A stretch of DNA of 37,236 nucleotides from a virus, in the IMG/VR virus record IMGVR_UViG_3300037264_002609, positions 1-37,236 of that record; one strand, 5' to 3'. The notes under the pieces are model-generated. The model was not told where the DNA came from and did no database searches. It was given only the letters and a program-made list of their open reading frames with translations. Made by a program: the position numbers and the translations under genes. Positions 23,475 to 31,467 of the stretch are shown here, one piece after another. The number at the start of each line of letters is the position of its first letter. The first letter of the stretch is position 1.

Positions 23475-24184
23475 GGGTCTCTCCGGTCAACGGAGGCAAA
23501 AACTCCGCCAACTGCCATATTACCTGTTCCCAAACCTCTAATCGAGAGCAAACAGCGACTTGTGTCAAGCGAGACGCGCGCAACTCTGTGGTTGTTTGCG
23601 TCGATGAACTTCTTCGCCTGAATCAACGGCTCGACGAAATCGACCCGTTTTTCAGTCTTCTTCCGCGGTTTCTTCTCGAACTTCAAGTTGTCTGGATGAC
23701 AGTTCAAACGGTCTGAGGAAAGATACGAGACGTTGTCGCCGGGCTCGCATCTCCTCTTGAGTTGCCATTCGGCAACGAGCCGTCCTAGGCGTCGCCAGCG
23801 GTTCTTGTCGCTTGGTGTGAGCGCCTTCTTGTGCCACTCACCGGGCTCCTGGTAGACGGGATAGCCCGCAGAGTCGAGCTTCGTATAGAGCGGCAGCAGC
23901 GAGGTGTCCGCTGTGATCTGCTCGGGATACCGCGGCGCTCCCGTTCGAAGCAGAAGCATGGTCTCAGGGCAGCAGCGAAGCGCCGTACCGTCGTCCAGTT
24001 CAATCTTGTAAGGGATGACGAGGCTTGGACTTGTCTCGACCTGAATCTGCCCAACTGTGGCGCGGGTGCCGTCCCAAGAGACGACGTAGGTCGGACCCTC
24101 AGAGATCAGATCATTGAGGATCCGAGGACCAGCCAAAGTCAGAACTACAGACTCAGTTCCGAGCATCGTGGGGCGATTGTACAT
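23471..24184 (-). CDS. Free-standing decayed intein-like (Hint with HNH remnant) protein
   Basis: The 237-aa product reads like a whole intein standing alone. Block A is TMLGTESVVLTLAGPRILND (residues 6-25), block B is IELDDGTALRCCPETMLLLR (61-80) with the TPxH histidine lost, and LLPLYTKLDSAGYPVY is typical of HNH-containing inteins. An HNH remnant follows (RRLGRLVAEW...VSYLSSDRLNCHPDNLKF, 131-169) lacking the catalytic His residues, and a block F-like end (NHRVARVSL...GNMAVGGVFASVD, 198-233) has SVD where His-Asn would be. The catalytic Cys1 position is Met7, a possible real start (24166). It cannot self-splice as read. The stop overlaps the portal start by 4 bp. Neither start has a clear ribosome site, and a hairpin abuts the first ATG. 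Confidence 0.75.
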   Translation of the reverse strand: MYNRPTMLGTESVVLTLAGPRILNDLISEGPTYVVSWDGTRATVGQIQVETSPSLVIPYKIELDDGTALRCCPETMLLLRTGAPRYPEQITADTSLLPLYTKLDSAGYPVYQEPGEWHKKALTPSDKNRWRRLGRLVAEWQLKRRCEPGDNVSYLSSDRLNCHPDNLKFEKKPRKKTEKRVDFVEPLIQAKKFIDANNHRVARVSLDTSRCLLSIRGLGTGNMAVGGVFASVDRRDP

Positions 24185-24216
24185 GAAGAAAGCGCCAGTA
24201 GCCTGGCGCCTTCTTC
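24185..24216 (-). terminator. Terminator before the Hint-like/portal genes
   Basis: A 14-bp stem with one mismatch (24185-24198 with 24203-24216) and a 4-base loop ends in TTTCTTC on the minus strand. It comes 24 bases after the stop of the 102-aa gene and touches the first possible ATG of the Hint-like gene. It should end the transcript of the fibre/hydroxylase genes, or act as an attenuator for the portal genes. Confidence 0.65.
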
Positions 24217-24240
24217 AAACCTAGCCGCGTGTTGTGAGGC

Positions 24241-24549
24241 TTAGTCGATCTTCAGCTTGCCCTTCGCCGCTTCGATCAGCTTCGGGATCATGTAGCGGGC
24301 GCCCTTCTTCAGCAGAGGGTCTGTCAGGTTGTCGGGAAGCCAAGGCGTATCCGTGTTGTCGATCACGTAGTCGATGATCGCCAGGGCCGACTCCTCCTTC
24401 TCCGGACCGGTCATGCCACCGACCGTCTGAACGATCTCCATGGCCTGCGGAACGATGTTGAAAACGTCCTGCCATTGAAAGCCATCAGCGAAGGCTTCCA
24501 TGATCTTCTTGCCGTGTTCCTCGATCTGTGCCGCCGTGAACTTACCCAT
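24241..24549 (-). CDS. Small helical protein, 102 aa, hypothetical
   Basis: AAGGAG lies 7 bases before ATG 24549 (MGKFTAAQIEEHGKKIMEAF), so I use this start instead of the longer frame, whose extra 50 residues overlap the neighbouring gene. The protein is amphipathic and helical: DVFNIVPQAMEIVQTVGG, ALAIIDYVIDNTD, TDPLLKKGARYMIPKLIEAA. There is no membrane span. It follows the 161-aa gene by 28 bp and is followed by a terminator. I do not recognise the family; repeated short hydrophobic helices suggest assembly of oligomers or peripheral membrane contact. Confidence 0.7.
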   Translation of the reverse strand: MGKFTAAQIEEHGKKIMEAFADGFQWQDVFNIVPQAMEIVQTVGGMTGPEKEESALAIIDYVIDNTDTPWLPDNLTDPLLKKGARYMIPKLIEAAKGKLKID

Positions 24550-24577
24550 GATGCGCTCCTTGTGTCCCTTGATTGGA

Positions 24578-25063
24578 TCAGGAACCGGCGGGTTTGTCAC
24601 CTTGGACAACGTCTCCGAGAAAGGTCCCGGCCATGTCGGCAATAGCACCTCCAGCCGGGCCCAAGAGCCCTGCCATGGCGCCCTTGATGGCGACACCAAG
24701 CATGGAGGTCGCCACCGACTTGAAGCCTTCCCAGAGTGAGAGCGCAGCCGCTTGGATCATGGCAGCGGTCCGCTTCTCGGCTACGACCTTCTCGGTGACG
24801 AGGATCACGGAGACCTGTCGGAGGACGTCTTCGGCTGCTGTGGCGTACTGGCGAGCGGTGTTCTGATCATTCGCTGTGACCGCCTCGACCTCATACTTGG
24901 CCGCCTTGGCCATGAGATCGTCCAGCACCTTGATCCTGGACGCGTCGACGAACTCGGTCACGTTCTTGAGGAACTGCTCTCGAAGCTCCTGCGCACGCTT
25001 CTCAAGCTCCGGCTTCGCCGCAGCCTTGAGGTCTGAGAGGATCTTGTCTGCGTCTAGGGCCAT
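24578..25063 (-). CDS. Helical protein with hydrophobic Gly-rich C-terminus, 161 aa
   Basis: The first 110 residues are a charged helical region (LEKRAQELREQFLKNVTEF; AKAAKYEVEAVTANDQNTA). Residues about 111-152 are hydrophobic and Gly/Ala-rich (SVATSMLGVAIKGAMAGLLG, then PAGGAIADMAGTFLG), long enough for one or two short membrane helices or a membrane-active helix. It starts 2 bp after the stop of the lipoprotein gene. Together they could be a lysis or membrane-penetration set (holin-like plus lipoprotein), but no holin, endolysin or spanin signature is clear, so this is only a guess from topology and context. Confidence 0.7.
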   Translation of the reverse strand: MALDADKILSDLKAAAKPELEKRAQELREQFLKNVTEFVDASRIKVLDDLMAKAAKYEVEAVTANDQNTARQYATAAEDVLRQVSVILVTEKVVAEKRTAAMIQAAALSLWEGFKSVATSMLGVAIKGAMAGLLGPAGGAIADMAGTFLGDVVQGDKPAGS

Positions 25064-25065
25064 GG

Positions 25066-25377
25066 CTAGTGCGCCTTCCAGGGCAGAGGCTCAGGGGTGT
25101 AGGCACCCTTGTCTTCCTCTGTCGGGGCCACGAGTGCCGAGGAGCGGATGACCTCATCGAGGAGGTTCACCTTCTCGTCGCGGTACGGGTCGATGTAGAG
25201 AGGCTCGCCGTCTGGTCCCTTGGCCCGATCGAGCGCATCAACCAACGCAGGCCGGATGCTCTCGATCAGATGACGACGGTGCTCCCTCAGAAGATCCGCC
25301 TCCGGCGGGTTCGTGCAGCAGCCGACCATCAGCAGCGTCGCTGCCGCCAGCATGAACTTCTGACTCACCTTCACCAT
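25066..25377 (-). CDS. Small lipoprotein, 103 aa, overlapping the hydroxylase gene
   Basis: From ATG 25377, with a GGAAGGA ribosome site directly upstream, the protein has a textbook lipoprotein signal: basic MVKVSQK, hydrophobic FMLAAATLLM, and lipobox MVGC followed by a second Cys, with cleavage expected before Cys at about residue 18. The mature part is about 85 residues, charged and helical (EADLLREHRRHLIESI). The first 140 bases overlap the end of the hydroxylase gene in another frame. Outer-membrane spanins (Rz1-like) are small lipoproteins and often overlap a neighbour, but this one is not Pro-rich and its partner is not an inner spanin, so I leave it as unknown lipoprotein. Confidence 0.75.
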   Translation of the reverse strand: MVKVSQKFMLAAATLLMVGCCTNPPEADLLREHRRHLIESIRPALVDALDRAKGPDGEPLYIDPYRDEKVNLLDEVIRSSALVAPTEEDKGAYTPEPLPWKAH

Positions 25378-26035
25378 GTGTTCCTTCCTGTTCCTTGTCA
25401 TCGGTCTTCTTCGGGTACGCGACAAACCAAGTGACCACGGCGTACTTAGTACCCTTCGTGACCGGTAGAGCTTCATGAGGGTAGCAGAAATTCGAAGGAA
25501 AGAGCAGCAGATCTCCTGCCCTTGCCTTGAACTTGATGTTCTGTCGCGGGAAGTATGTCTCCCCGCCGGTGTAGTCGTCGTTGAGATAGATCAGCGCCGA
25601 AAGCTGCCGAAAGCCTTCGCTGCGTCCAAGGATGGCGTCGGTGTGCAGCCCGAAGCGCTCGCCCTCTTGATATCTGAGCAGTTCGTATCCCGTGTCGTCT
25701 GTGATGTCGAGAAAGCTGTTGTAGCGCTTGAAGGCGACCGCCCCTGAGTGGAATGCCCGAACAAGAGCCTGCTCGAAGCGCCAAAGGTGCCGCCCGTGAA
25801 GCGGATCACGCCCCGTGATCATCAGGCTTCGACTTGTCCTGAACGCGCCCGTGTAAGCACGATCGCCTTTGGGCGTTATCTGACCAGACTGTTTCCAGCG
25901 CTGAGTCTGTTCGGCTACCTGGATGAGTTCATTGCGCCAATCTGGAACGATCTGGCGCAATACCAGGACGTCCGGACACAGCAGATGGATCTGGACCTCA
26001 TCTGGCATCGGCAAAACGTCATTGATGTTACTCAC
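25238..26035 (-). CDS. 2-oxoglutarate/Fe(II)-dependent dioxygenase, prolyl 4-hydroxylase-like
   Basis: The iron and co-substrate residues are visible: H131-x-D133 in RFGLHTDAILG, distal H187 in CYPHEALPVTKGTKYAVVTW with K197 to bind 2-oxoglutarate, as in prolyl 4-hydroxylases (H..PV..G.K pattern). The middle LSALIYLNDDYTGGETYFP is the typical strand pair. Such enzymes hydroxylate protein side chains, usually Pro. The catalytic core ends near residue 208; the last 57 residues are low-complexity Gly/Glu/Ser-rich and are the shadow of the overlapping lipoprotein gene, so they may have no function. The start is GTG 26035, sharing one base with the preceding stop. It follows the collagen-like fibre genes, which makes virion collagen-type proline a candidate substrate. 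Confidence 0.87.
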   Translation of the reverse strand: MSNINDVLPMPDEVQIHLLCPDVLVLRQIVPDWRNELIQVAEQTQRWKQSGQITPKGDRAYTGAFRTSRSLMITGRDPLHGRHLWRFEQALVRAFHSGAVAFKRYNSFLDITDDTGYELLRYQEGERFGLHTDAILGRSEGFRQLSALIYLNDDYTGGETYFPRQNIKFKARAGDLLLFPSNFCYPHEALPVTKGTKYAVVTWFVAYPKKTDDKEQEGTHGEGESEVHAGGSDAADGRLLHEPAGGGSSEGAPSSSDREHPACVG

Positions 26036-26634
26036 TAGGCTCCTGCAAACCCGCGGAGATAGAAGCGGAACGGCCTGATCCTTGATCCGGCCATCACGAC
26101 CAATCCCCTTGTTCCCTGTGCTGGAGTAGTCAAGATCTTCTCTTCAGTTGTGCCTGCCAGGAAGGTCATCTCCCATGACGGCTCTGGTGCGATCTCGACT
26201 GCGGCACCTTGGGCACACTGAACCCTGCTCCCGTTCAGCGCCCCCTCCGACGCAACCCTGAGGCGAACCTGGACACCCGGATCGCGTGTAATGACGGCAC
26301 CGTCTGCGGTCACGACGTCGTCAACGTAGACCGTCCTGAGGGGCTTGTTCACCAGAAGCTTCGTTGATGTGTCGACATAGCTTTCGGCATACTTCGTAGT
26401 GACGCAGCCACAGTCCTTGAGGAGCGCACCGTCTGCCACGCTACAGGGGCAGTCGAATAGGGCCCAGCCGACGATCTCTGGGTCGTTAGCCGCTCGTGAC
26501 TCTCTCAGCGAAGTGACTGAAGCAGCCTGACATGCCGCGTCTGCGAGGCATTGTCCGGGTGGCCAGCCAGCCGGCCCGTATGCTTCAAGGGACCGAAGAT
26601 CGCCGTTGATGTCGTAGCCAAAGTAGTGTCTCAC
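26035..26634 (-). CDS. Cys-containing fibre-associated protein, about 199 aa, hypothetical
   Basis: The best start is GTG 26634, overlapping the previous stop by 4 bp (GTGA) with GGGGG 7 bases upstream; in-frame GTG codons at 26640 and 26655 are alternatives. The N-terminus reads (M)RHYFGYDINGDLRSLEAYGP. Seven or more Cys residues occur (CLADAAC, FDCPCSVAD, KDCGCVTTK, VQCAQG), with two C-x-C pairs that could bind metal or form disulphides. The C-terminal part is beta-rich (VQVRLRVASEG, WEMTFLAGTTEEK, RPFRFYLRGFAGA). It comes between a collagen-like gene and the hydroxylase, so a fibre tip or chaperone is possible. No family is recognised. Confidence 0.72.
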   Translation of the reverse strand: MRHYFGYDINGDLRSLEAYGPAGWPPGQCLADAACQAASVTSLRESRAANDPEIVGWALFDCPCSVADGALLKDCGCVTTKYAESYVDTSTKLLVNKPLRTVYVDDVVTADGAVITRDPGVQVRLRVASEGALNGSRVQCAQGAAVEIAPEPSWEMTFLAGTTEEKILTTPAQGTRGLVVMAGSRIRPFRFYLRGFAGA

Positions 26635-28553
26635 TGACACGCCCCCATGAAGCACGCAAGTGTTGTAAAGCTTAGGTTGCCGTCAGGCTGGATACGATAC
26701 GTGATCCGCGTTGTGTTCGCGTCGACGGTGGTGAGGGTGTCGATGTGGACGCGCTCGAAACCGAACGGCGAGAACCCATCAATGATGCCCCAGCCGCCCG
26801 CGACGTGCGCGTAGGACCGAGGTACCAGAGGGTTAAAGTTGGGCGGGGTGGTCGTCCAGTTGACGGTAAACGATACAGTTACCGGGCCAACAGCCACGGC
26901 GGTTGTGCCAGACTCCGGCCCTTGCTCGTATGTATTGTTCAAGTTATAGCCGAACCCGGCGGCGCCCGTAGGACCAGTTGGTCCTTGATTGGACGGTGGC
27001 CCGGGTATTCCTGTAGCGCCGGGCACCGAGACGTTGATGACGCCAAGACCAGCATTGGTCGCGCCGCCGAATGCGAAGTTGAGTGTATGGATGTCGGTCC
27101 CAATGGTCGTAGGACCGCTCTTGATCGTCCTGATTGAGCCAACGAGCCCATCGGAGATTGAGAGTAGCGCCTTCCCTGGGACGGACGACGTCGCGACGGT
27201 CTCCTGTGGGCGCTCACCGTCACGCTTGATGTAGAGCAGGCCATCGAAGATGGCGCGGTCGACCCGGAAGAAGCACGGGAAGAGGAACTGAATCGGTGTG
27301 GCGCCAGACAACGCGAACGGCCCGCCAGTGATCGTGAAGAGGAAGAGCGTCCACCGCCGATATGGTGTGTCGAACACGCTTCCGTCGGTACCTTGAAAAG
27401 CACTACCGAGGACGGCGTTGTCTGGGTCTACGATGGTCTCAAGCTCATAGAAGAGACCATCGGGCCCGAGAACCAGATCGCCTTGCTGGAGTGGCGCGAC
27501 GAAGGGATTGGAGCCGTTGCCGTTCACGTCGACCGACGCGTTGACGAACTGAATCTCCTTACCCACGCCGTTTGTGCCGCTTGAGAAGCCGACGCGGCCA
27601 AAGACAGGGTCTTGTGATGTTGCATCGACGATACGCTGACCGGTGGTGCCGTTGATGACGAAGCAGTGGTTCCTCGTTCCGTCGGTCAACGCGCCCTCGA
27701 CGCTCTCGGTACCATTCGGCGCGATTGTGAGATTCGGACCAAGATCTCTGCGGGTCTCAGAGAATGAGCCAGAGACGTTGAACGATGATCCGGTCCTGTT
27801 TGGATGAACGTTGGAGAGGACGTGGACGAACCGAAGACCGAGACGATCGGCCATTGCCGACGTCCCCATGTCCGCTGCAATGCGCGCGGACAGCGTGGAC
27901 TGCGCACCAGTGTAAGAAGAGTTCCGCGCTGCGATGACTTCGGCCACGGTGGCGTTGGTGTTCGTCAGATCGTCGATCGAGCCATCGGGCATGTAGCCAT
28001 ACGGCTGGCCCGAGAAGGCGACCGGTGGCTGCCTAGCGCCCGGCACCGTCGTAATGACGACGAGGTTGTTCCCGACCTTGTCGACCGCGCAGATCGTGAC
28101 CTCGTCGAACGCGTTGGCCGGAGTGGCGCGCGTGAAGATTTTGCCCTGCGTCGGCAGCGTCCGCCGATAAGAGGCTGTTGCCAGCACGTAGACGGGCCAG
28201 GCGTTGTGGGCTGTGAAGTCCAGTTGGATGGCCGTCGGTGAAAAAAGATCGACCATCACGCGGACATCTCGTGACGGCACACGCAAGAGCGAGAAGTTCT
28301 GCGTTGGGTCCGTGTTGAGCATGAGGACCCTAGACGCAGGCGCGACGGTTGGCGTGAACCCAAGATAGACGCCGCGTGGCATGCCGATCCACCGCTGGTT
28401 GACCGCGAATGGAACGTCCTGTTCGATGAACCTTACCTTCACGAACTCATTGCTGAGCGTAACGAACGGAAAGTTTCCACTGCCCGACATGGGCGGCGGA
28501 AGCGCCGTTGTCGACGCCGATGGGCTAGAGGCTGTAGGGAAGACTCCAGCCAT
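26631..28553 (-). CDS. Collagen-like virion fibre/adhesin protein, 640 aa (paralogue 1)
   Basis: After an N-terminal Ser/Pro-rich leader (about 25 residues) comes a conserved module shared with two other large genes here: VNQRWIGMPRGVYLGFTPTV, then SLLRVPSRDVRVMVDLFSP, and GYMPDGSIDDL before a VAEVIAARNSSYTGA-type helix. A beta-rich core follows, then a Gly-X-Y stretch (about residues 510-533, GIPGPPSNQGPTGPTGAAG), and a 100-residue C-terminal beta domain ending FTTLACFMGACQ. A GGGAGG ribosome site precedes the ATG. Trimeric tail fibres often have such a collagen-like joint before a tip domain. Receptor binding is inferred from layout, not shown. Confidence 0.8.
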   Translation of the reverse strand: MAGVFPTASSPSASTTALPPPMSGSGNFPFVTLSNEFVKVRFIEQDVPFAVNQRWIGMPRGVYLGFTPTVAPASRVLMLNTDPTQNFSLLRVPSRDVRVMVDLFSPTAIQLDFTAHNAWPVYVLATASYRRTLPTQGKIFTRATPANAFDEVTICAVDKVGNNLVVITTVPGARQPPVAFSGQPYGYMPDGSIDDLTNTNATVAEVIAARNSSYTGAQSTLSARIAADMGTSAMADRLGLRFVHVLSNVHPNRTGSSFNVSGSFSETRRDLGPNLTIAPNGTESVEGALTDGTRNHCFVINGTTGQRIVDATSQDPVFGRVGFSSGTNGVGKEIQFVNASVDVNGNGSNPFVAPLQQGDLVLGPDGLFYELETIVDPDNAVLGSAFQGTDGSVFDTPYRRWTLFLFTITGGPFALSGATPIQFLFPCFFRVDRAIFDGLLYIKRDGERPQETVATSSVPGKALLSISDGLVGSIRTIKSGPTTIGTDIHTLNFAFGGATNAGLGVINVSVPGATGIPGPPSNQGPTGPTGAAGFGYNLNNTYEQGPESGTTAVAVGPVTVSFTVNWTTTPPNFNPLVPRSYAHVAGGWGIIDGFSPFGFERVHIDTLTTVDANTTRITYRIQPDGNLSFTTLACFMGACQ

Positions 28554-28556
28554 GGA

Positions 28557-29600
28557 TTAGCCTCCCAGCACGATCACGAACCCGGTCCAGGCCGTGACGC
28601 CCAAGGTCTGTGTTGCCTCGACCTGTGTCGTGTTGAAGGTCGTTACCGCATGTCTCTCGTCGACTGCGCCTGCCCCGCCGTTGTCAGCCGCAACGGCACC
28701 GGACTGACCCTCCAGCGTTCCGGCGATGACGCAACCCTGATTACCGGCCCCCGTGTTGACCGCGTAGCCGATGGTAGGAGAGAAGGTAAGGCCCACATAC
28801 TTGCCAACGAAGATGGCGAGCTTTGGTTGGAATCCGGTGGGGATCGTGATCGTGGTCACAGCCGTGAAGAACTGCGTGATGACCTGGAGGCCGGTCTGCG
28901 CATCAATGGCCTGTGCTACACGAAGCGCAGTCCAGAGGCGCGCAATGGTTGCCGTACCTGTCTCTGCCTCGACCTGAGAGGGGGGCTGGATGGCTGTGAC
29001 CGTGGAGTGGTTGTCCGCGGTGTGCGCGGCCATGTCGTAGGTCTCACTACCGCCGACGCCTGGGATGCCCGTGTGATTGACGAGGGCGTGCGCGACCGTG
29101 TCCAGGAGGTTGAAGGGAGCGCCGGTGTGATTTACTGCCTGGTGTGCTGCTGATGTGAATGACTCGGCGGGCGGAATACCCGGCAATCCAGTATGGTTCG
29201 TGGTCGCATGGACGACGCCCGTGAACGCCTCGGCTGCTGGTACGCCAGGAAGACCAATGTGGTTGATCGCGGCGTGGTCCGTTGTGTCGAGCACGCTGTT
29301 GAAGTGCTGCGCGGCCTCTGTAGCGAAGATCTGCTTGGTCCCCGCAGCGAAGTTCACCGGTGGTCCGCCGCTCGACGAACTGAGCACCGAGTCTCGGGAC
29401 AGGGAAGCACCAGAGACCGTACCGATCCCCACCTCCCATGTGGAGTCTGTCGTGTTCTCGACGGTGTAGTAGCACTGGTTGCCGTTACCGATGCCGACCA
29501 CGAATGAGCGGAAGCCGGCCACGGCACCGTCGAGCGCGAAGCTGCTGAGTCCGACGGAGGTGGAGGTCTCCTTCACGCGGTCGCCGAATACGAATGCCAT
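28557..29600 (-). CDS. NHTG-repeat fibre protein, 347 aa (paralogue of 33445-34755)
   Basis: The N-terminal ~95 residues (FGDRVKETSTSVGLSSFALD, WEVGIGTVSGASLSRDSVL) form the DRV-ETT domain shared by many phage tail and virion proteins. Then four to five repeats of H-x(3)-NH-x-G-(L/I)-PG-V (INHIGLPGVPAAEAF, TNHTGLPGIPPAESF, VNHTGAPFNLL, VNHTGIPGVGG) span about residues 107-195, and a beta-rich C-terminal domain of about 120 residues ends with FVIVLGG. His-rich repeats in phage fibres can bind metal ions in trimeric tips, which is a possible role here. It lies 3 bp upstream of a collagen-like gene, the same pairing as the other copy. Confidence 0.8.
   Translation of the reverse strand: MAFVFGDRVKETSTSVGLSSFALDGAVAGFRSFVVGIGNGNQCYYTVENTTDSTWEVGIGTVSGASLSRDSVLSSSSGGPPVNFAAGTKQIFATEAAQHFNSVLDTTDHAAINHIGLPGVPAAEAFTGVVHATTNHTGLPGIPPAESFTSAAHQAVNHTGAPFNLLDTVAHALVNHTGIPGVGGSETYDMAAHTADNHSTVTAIQPPSQVEAETGTATIARLWTALRVAQAIDAQTGLQVITQFFTAVTTITIPTGFQPKLAIFVGKYVGLTFSPTIGYAVNTGAGNQGCVIAGTLEGQSGAVAADNGGAGAVDERHAVTTFNTTQVEATQTLGVTAWTGFVIVLGG
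29000..29282. repeat. NHTGLPGV-type repeats in the 347-aa fibre protein
   Basis: Coding repeats of about 24-26 residues with a conserved H...NHtG(l/i)PGv core; four to five copies. The DNA differs among copies, so these are old repeats, not recent slippage. Confidence 0.7.
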
Positions 29601-29609
29601 GGTGCTCTC

Positions 29610-31463
29610 CTAGTCTCCAGCAGAACTCAGGAAGACGTCTAGTTCTACGCCACCCTCGATTGTGCCCTGGATACGGCCTTCCGTGGCGCTCACGATACTT
29701 ACGTTCGTGATGACGGTCCGTGAAATAGTAGCGACGAAGCCAAATCCTAGATGACGAAGTCTGGCGATGTTGCCGTGCAAGACGCGGACGTTGTGGCCCA
29801 TGTCCTGAGTGAACGAAAATGGAACGAGAGCGGCTGGCGCAGAAAATGGCCCGCCAATCTCGAACGGGTTCAACGCACTGAAGCCTGGGCCTGGTCCTCC
29901 TGTGGGACCAGGACCACCACTCGCGCCGTCTGGACCTTGTGTTCCTGTCGGCCCGATCTGCGCCACCTCTACTTCACCGGGTGTCAGTGTTGGAATCACA
30001 GACGCATTCGCTGCGTTGAAGTTGATGGTATGGAAGGGTCCGCCGAGAACCGGCATTCCACCATTCTGGACGGCGATCGAGCCAAGCAGCGAACCCGTAT
30101 TCGCAAGCCTGACGCGTCCTGGGACGCCCGTAGACGCAAGCGGCAGCGGCGGACGCTCTGCCGCCGTATGCATCGCATGCTTCCAGTCAGCATTGCCTTG
30201 CGCCATGGAAAGGAAGACGGGGAAGAAGAAACGAATGGTCGTATTCGCTGTGACTGTAGCGTCCTGTTCGACGCCGCCAACCAGCTTCCTGAGAGTAAGT
30301 TGCCAGTGCCGCCGGGCGACGGTCGAGGAGGTCGCTGAGCTTCCCTGGTAGGCCGTCCGGAGCACGATATTGTTGTCGTTGGTGATCGTCTCCACCTCGT
30401 AGTGTTTTCCGTCTGGCCCCTTGACTGTGTCACCCAACTCAAGCTCGACGGTTGCCTGTCCGTCACCGTCGATCGCAGATAGGTTCGTGGAGGCGTTGAG
30501 AAAAGACCACTCGCCTGAGATCGCCTCTTGGTTTGGCCCGGTGACTCGACCAAAGACGACACGACGGTCTGTTGCGTTATCGATCAGGCGATAGCCGGTG
30601 GTGGCATCCACCACTACAGCAACGTTTCTGACTGTGTCTTCCGGTGCAGCGACGGCACCAGCGACCGTCTCAGAGCCTTCGCCGTCGAGGGTGATCTCTG
30701 GAAGGTAGTCTCGTTCGATTTCTGTGAAGGAGCCGGAGACGATAGCAGTCGTGTCTCCGGTCAACATGTCGTGATCATTGCTGCGCAGCGCCCTGAACGC
30801 CAGCGCAAGACGAGAGGCCATGGCCTCCGCGCCGTAATCGTCGGCCAGTCGAGCCGAGAGGCTTGCGTTGACTGTAGCGTCGAGACTCGTTCTGGCGGCG
30901 ATCACCTCCGCGACGATGTCAGCCGCAGCCTGGAGACTCTCGATCGATCCGCCCGGCATGAAACCGAAGTTCACCCCGTCGAGTGCAAGCGGGACGTCCT
31001 GCTGATCGATCATTGGGTCGTTATCGACTGAGATCGTGGCGGCAGGACCGTTCACGATACAGATGAGCACCTCATCATCGGCGACCGTAATCGATGGTCC
31101 GCTCCTTGTGATCAGCGAGGCTTCTGTGGGCTGCGCCGGATTGTCGTAGTAGGAGGCACGAGCGATGACCAGGAGCGGGAAGTCCGGCAGCGGTTGACCG
31201 ACGAAGTCGATGGTCACCGGATCAGTGAGGAAGATATCCATCCCCCCTGGATCGTCCTGCGATGGAACCTTGACCAACGAGTATCCGTGCGCCGGATCCG
31301 GCGAGAGTGTAAGCACCGAACCGAGCACAGAGGGAATGAACCCGACGTAGACACCTTTGGGTTGCCCGGCGAACGCGATGCCAAGCGGCGAGGTGGCGTA
31401 GCGCTCGTTGAACGCTACCTGTGAGCCGGGCTTCGTGAGGATTTGAACCGGGAAGACAGACAT
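29610..31463 (-). CDS. Collagen-like virion fibre/adhesin protein, 617 aa (paralogue 2)
   Basis: The same architecture as its neighbours: VAFNERYATSPLGIAFAGQP with KGVYVGFIPSVLGS, SLVKVPSQDDPGGMDIF, GFMPGGSIESLQAA, and VAEVIAARTSLDATVNASLSARL near residues 190-214. The collagen-like part is at about 500-527 (GPTGTQGPDGASGGPGPTGG plus GPGPG), followed by an about 85-residue C-terminal domain that differs from the other copies. It follows paralogue 3 by 4 bp and precedes the 347-aa NHTG protein by 9 bp. The unlike C-termini with a shared body suggest paralogues that target different receptors or sit at different places on the virion. No enzyme motif is seen. Confidence 0.8.
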   Translation of the reverse strand: MSVFPVQILTKPGSQVAFNERYATSPLGIAFAGQPKGVYVGFIPSVLGSVLTLSPDPAHGYSLVKVPSQDDPGGMDIFLTDPVTIDFVGQPLPDFPLLVIARASYYDNPAQPTEASLITRSGPSITVADDEVLICIVNGPAATISVDNDPMIDQQDVPLALDGVNFGFMPGGSIESLQAAADIVAEVIAARTSLDATVNASLSARLADDYGAEAMASRLALAFRALRSNDHDMLTGDTTAIVSGSFTEIERDYLPEITLDGEGSETVAGAVAAPEDTVRNVAVVVDATTGYRLIDNATDRRVVFGRVTGPNQEAISGEWSFLNASTNLSAIDGDGQATVELELGDTVKGPDGKHYEVETITNDNNIVLRTAYQGSSATSSTVARRHWQLTLRKLVGGVEQDATVTANTTIRFFFPVFLSMAQGNADWKHAMHTAAERPPLPLASTGVPGRVRLANTGSLLGSIAVQNGGMPVLGGPFHTINFNAANASVIPTLTPGEVEVAQIGPTGTQGPDGASGGPGPTGGPGPGFSALNPFEIGGPFSAPAALVPFSFTQDMGHNVRVLHGNIARLRHLGFGFVATISRTVITNVSIVSATEGRIQGTIEGGVELDVFLSSAGD

Positions 31464-31467
31464 GGTC

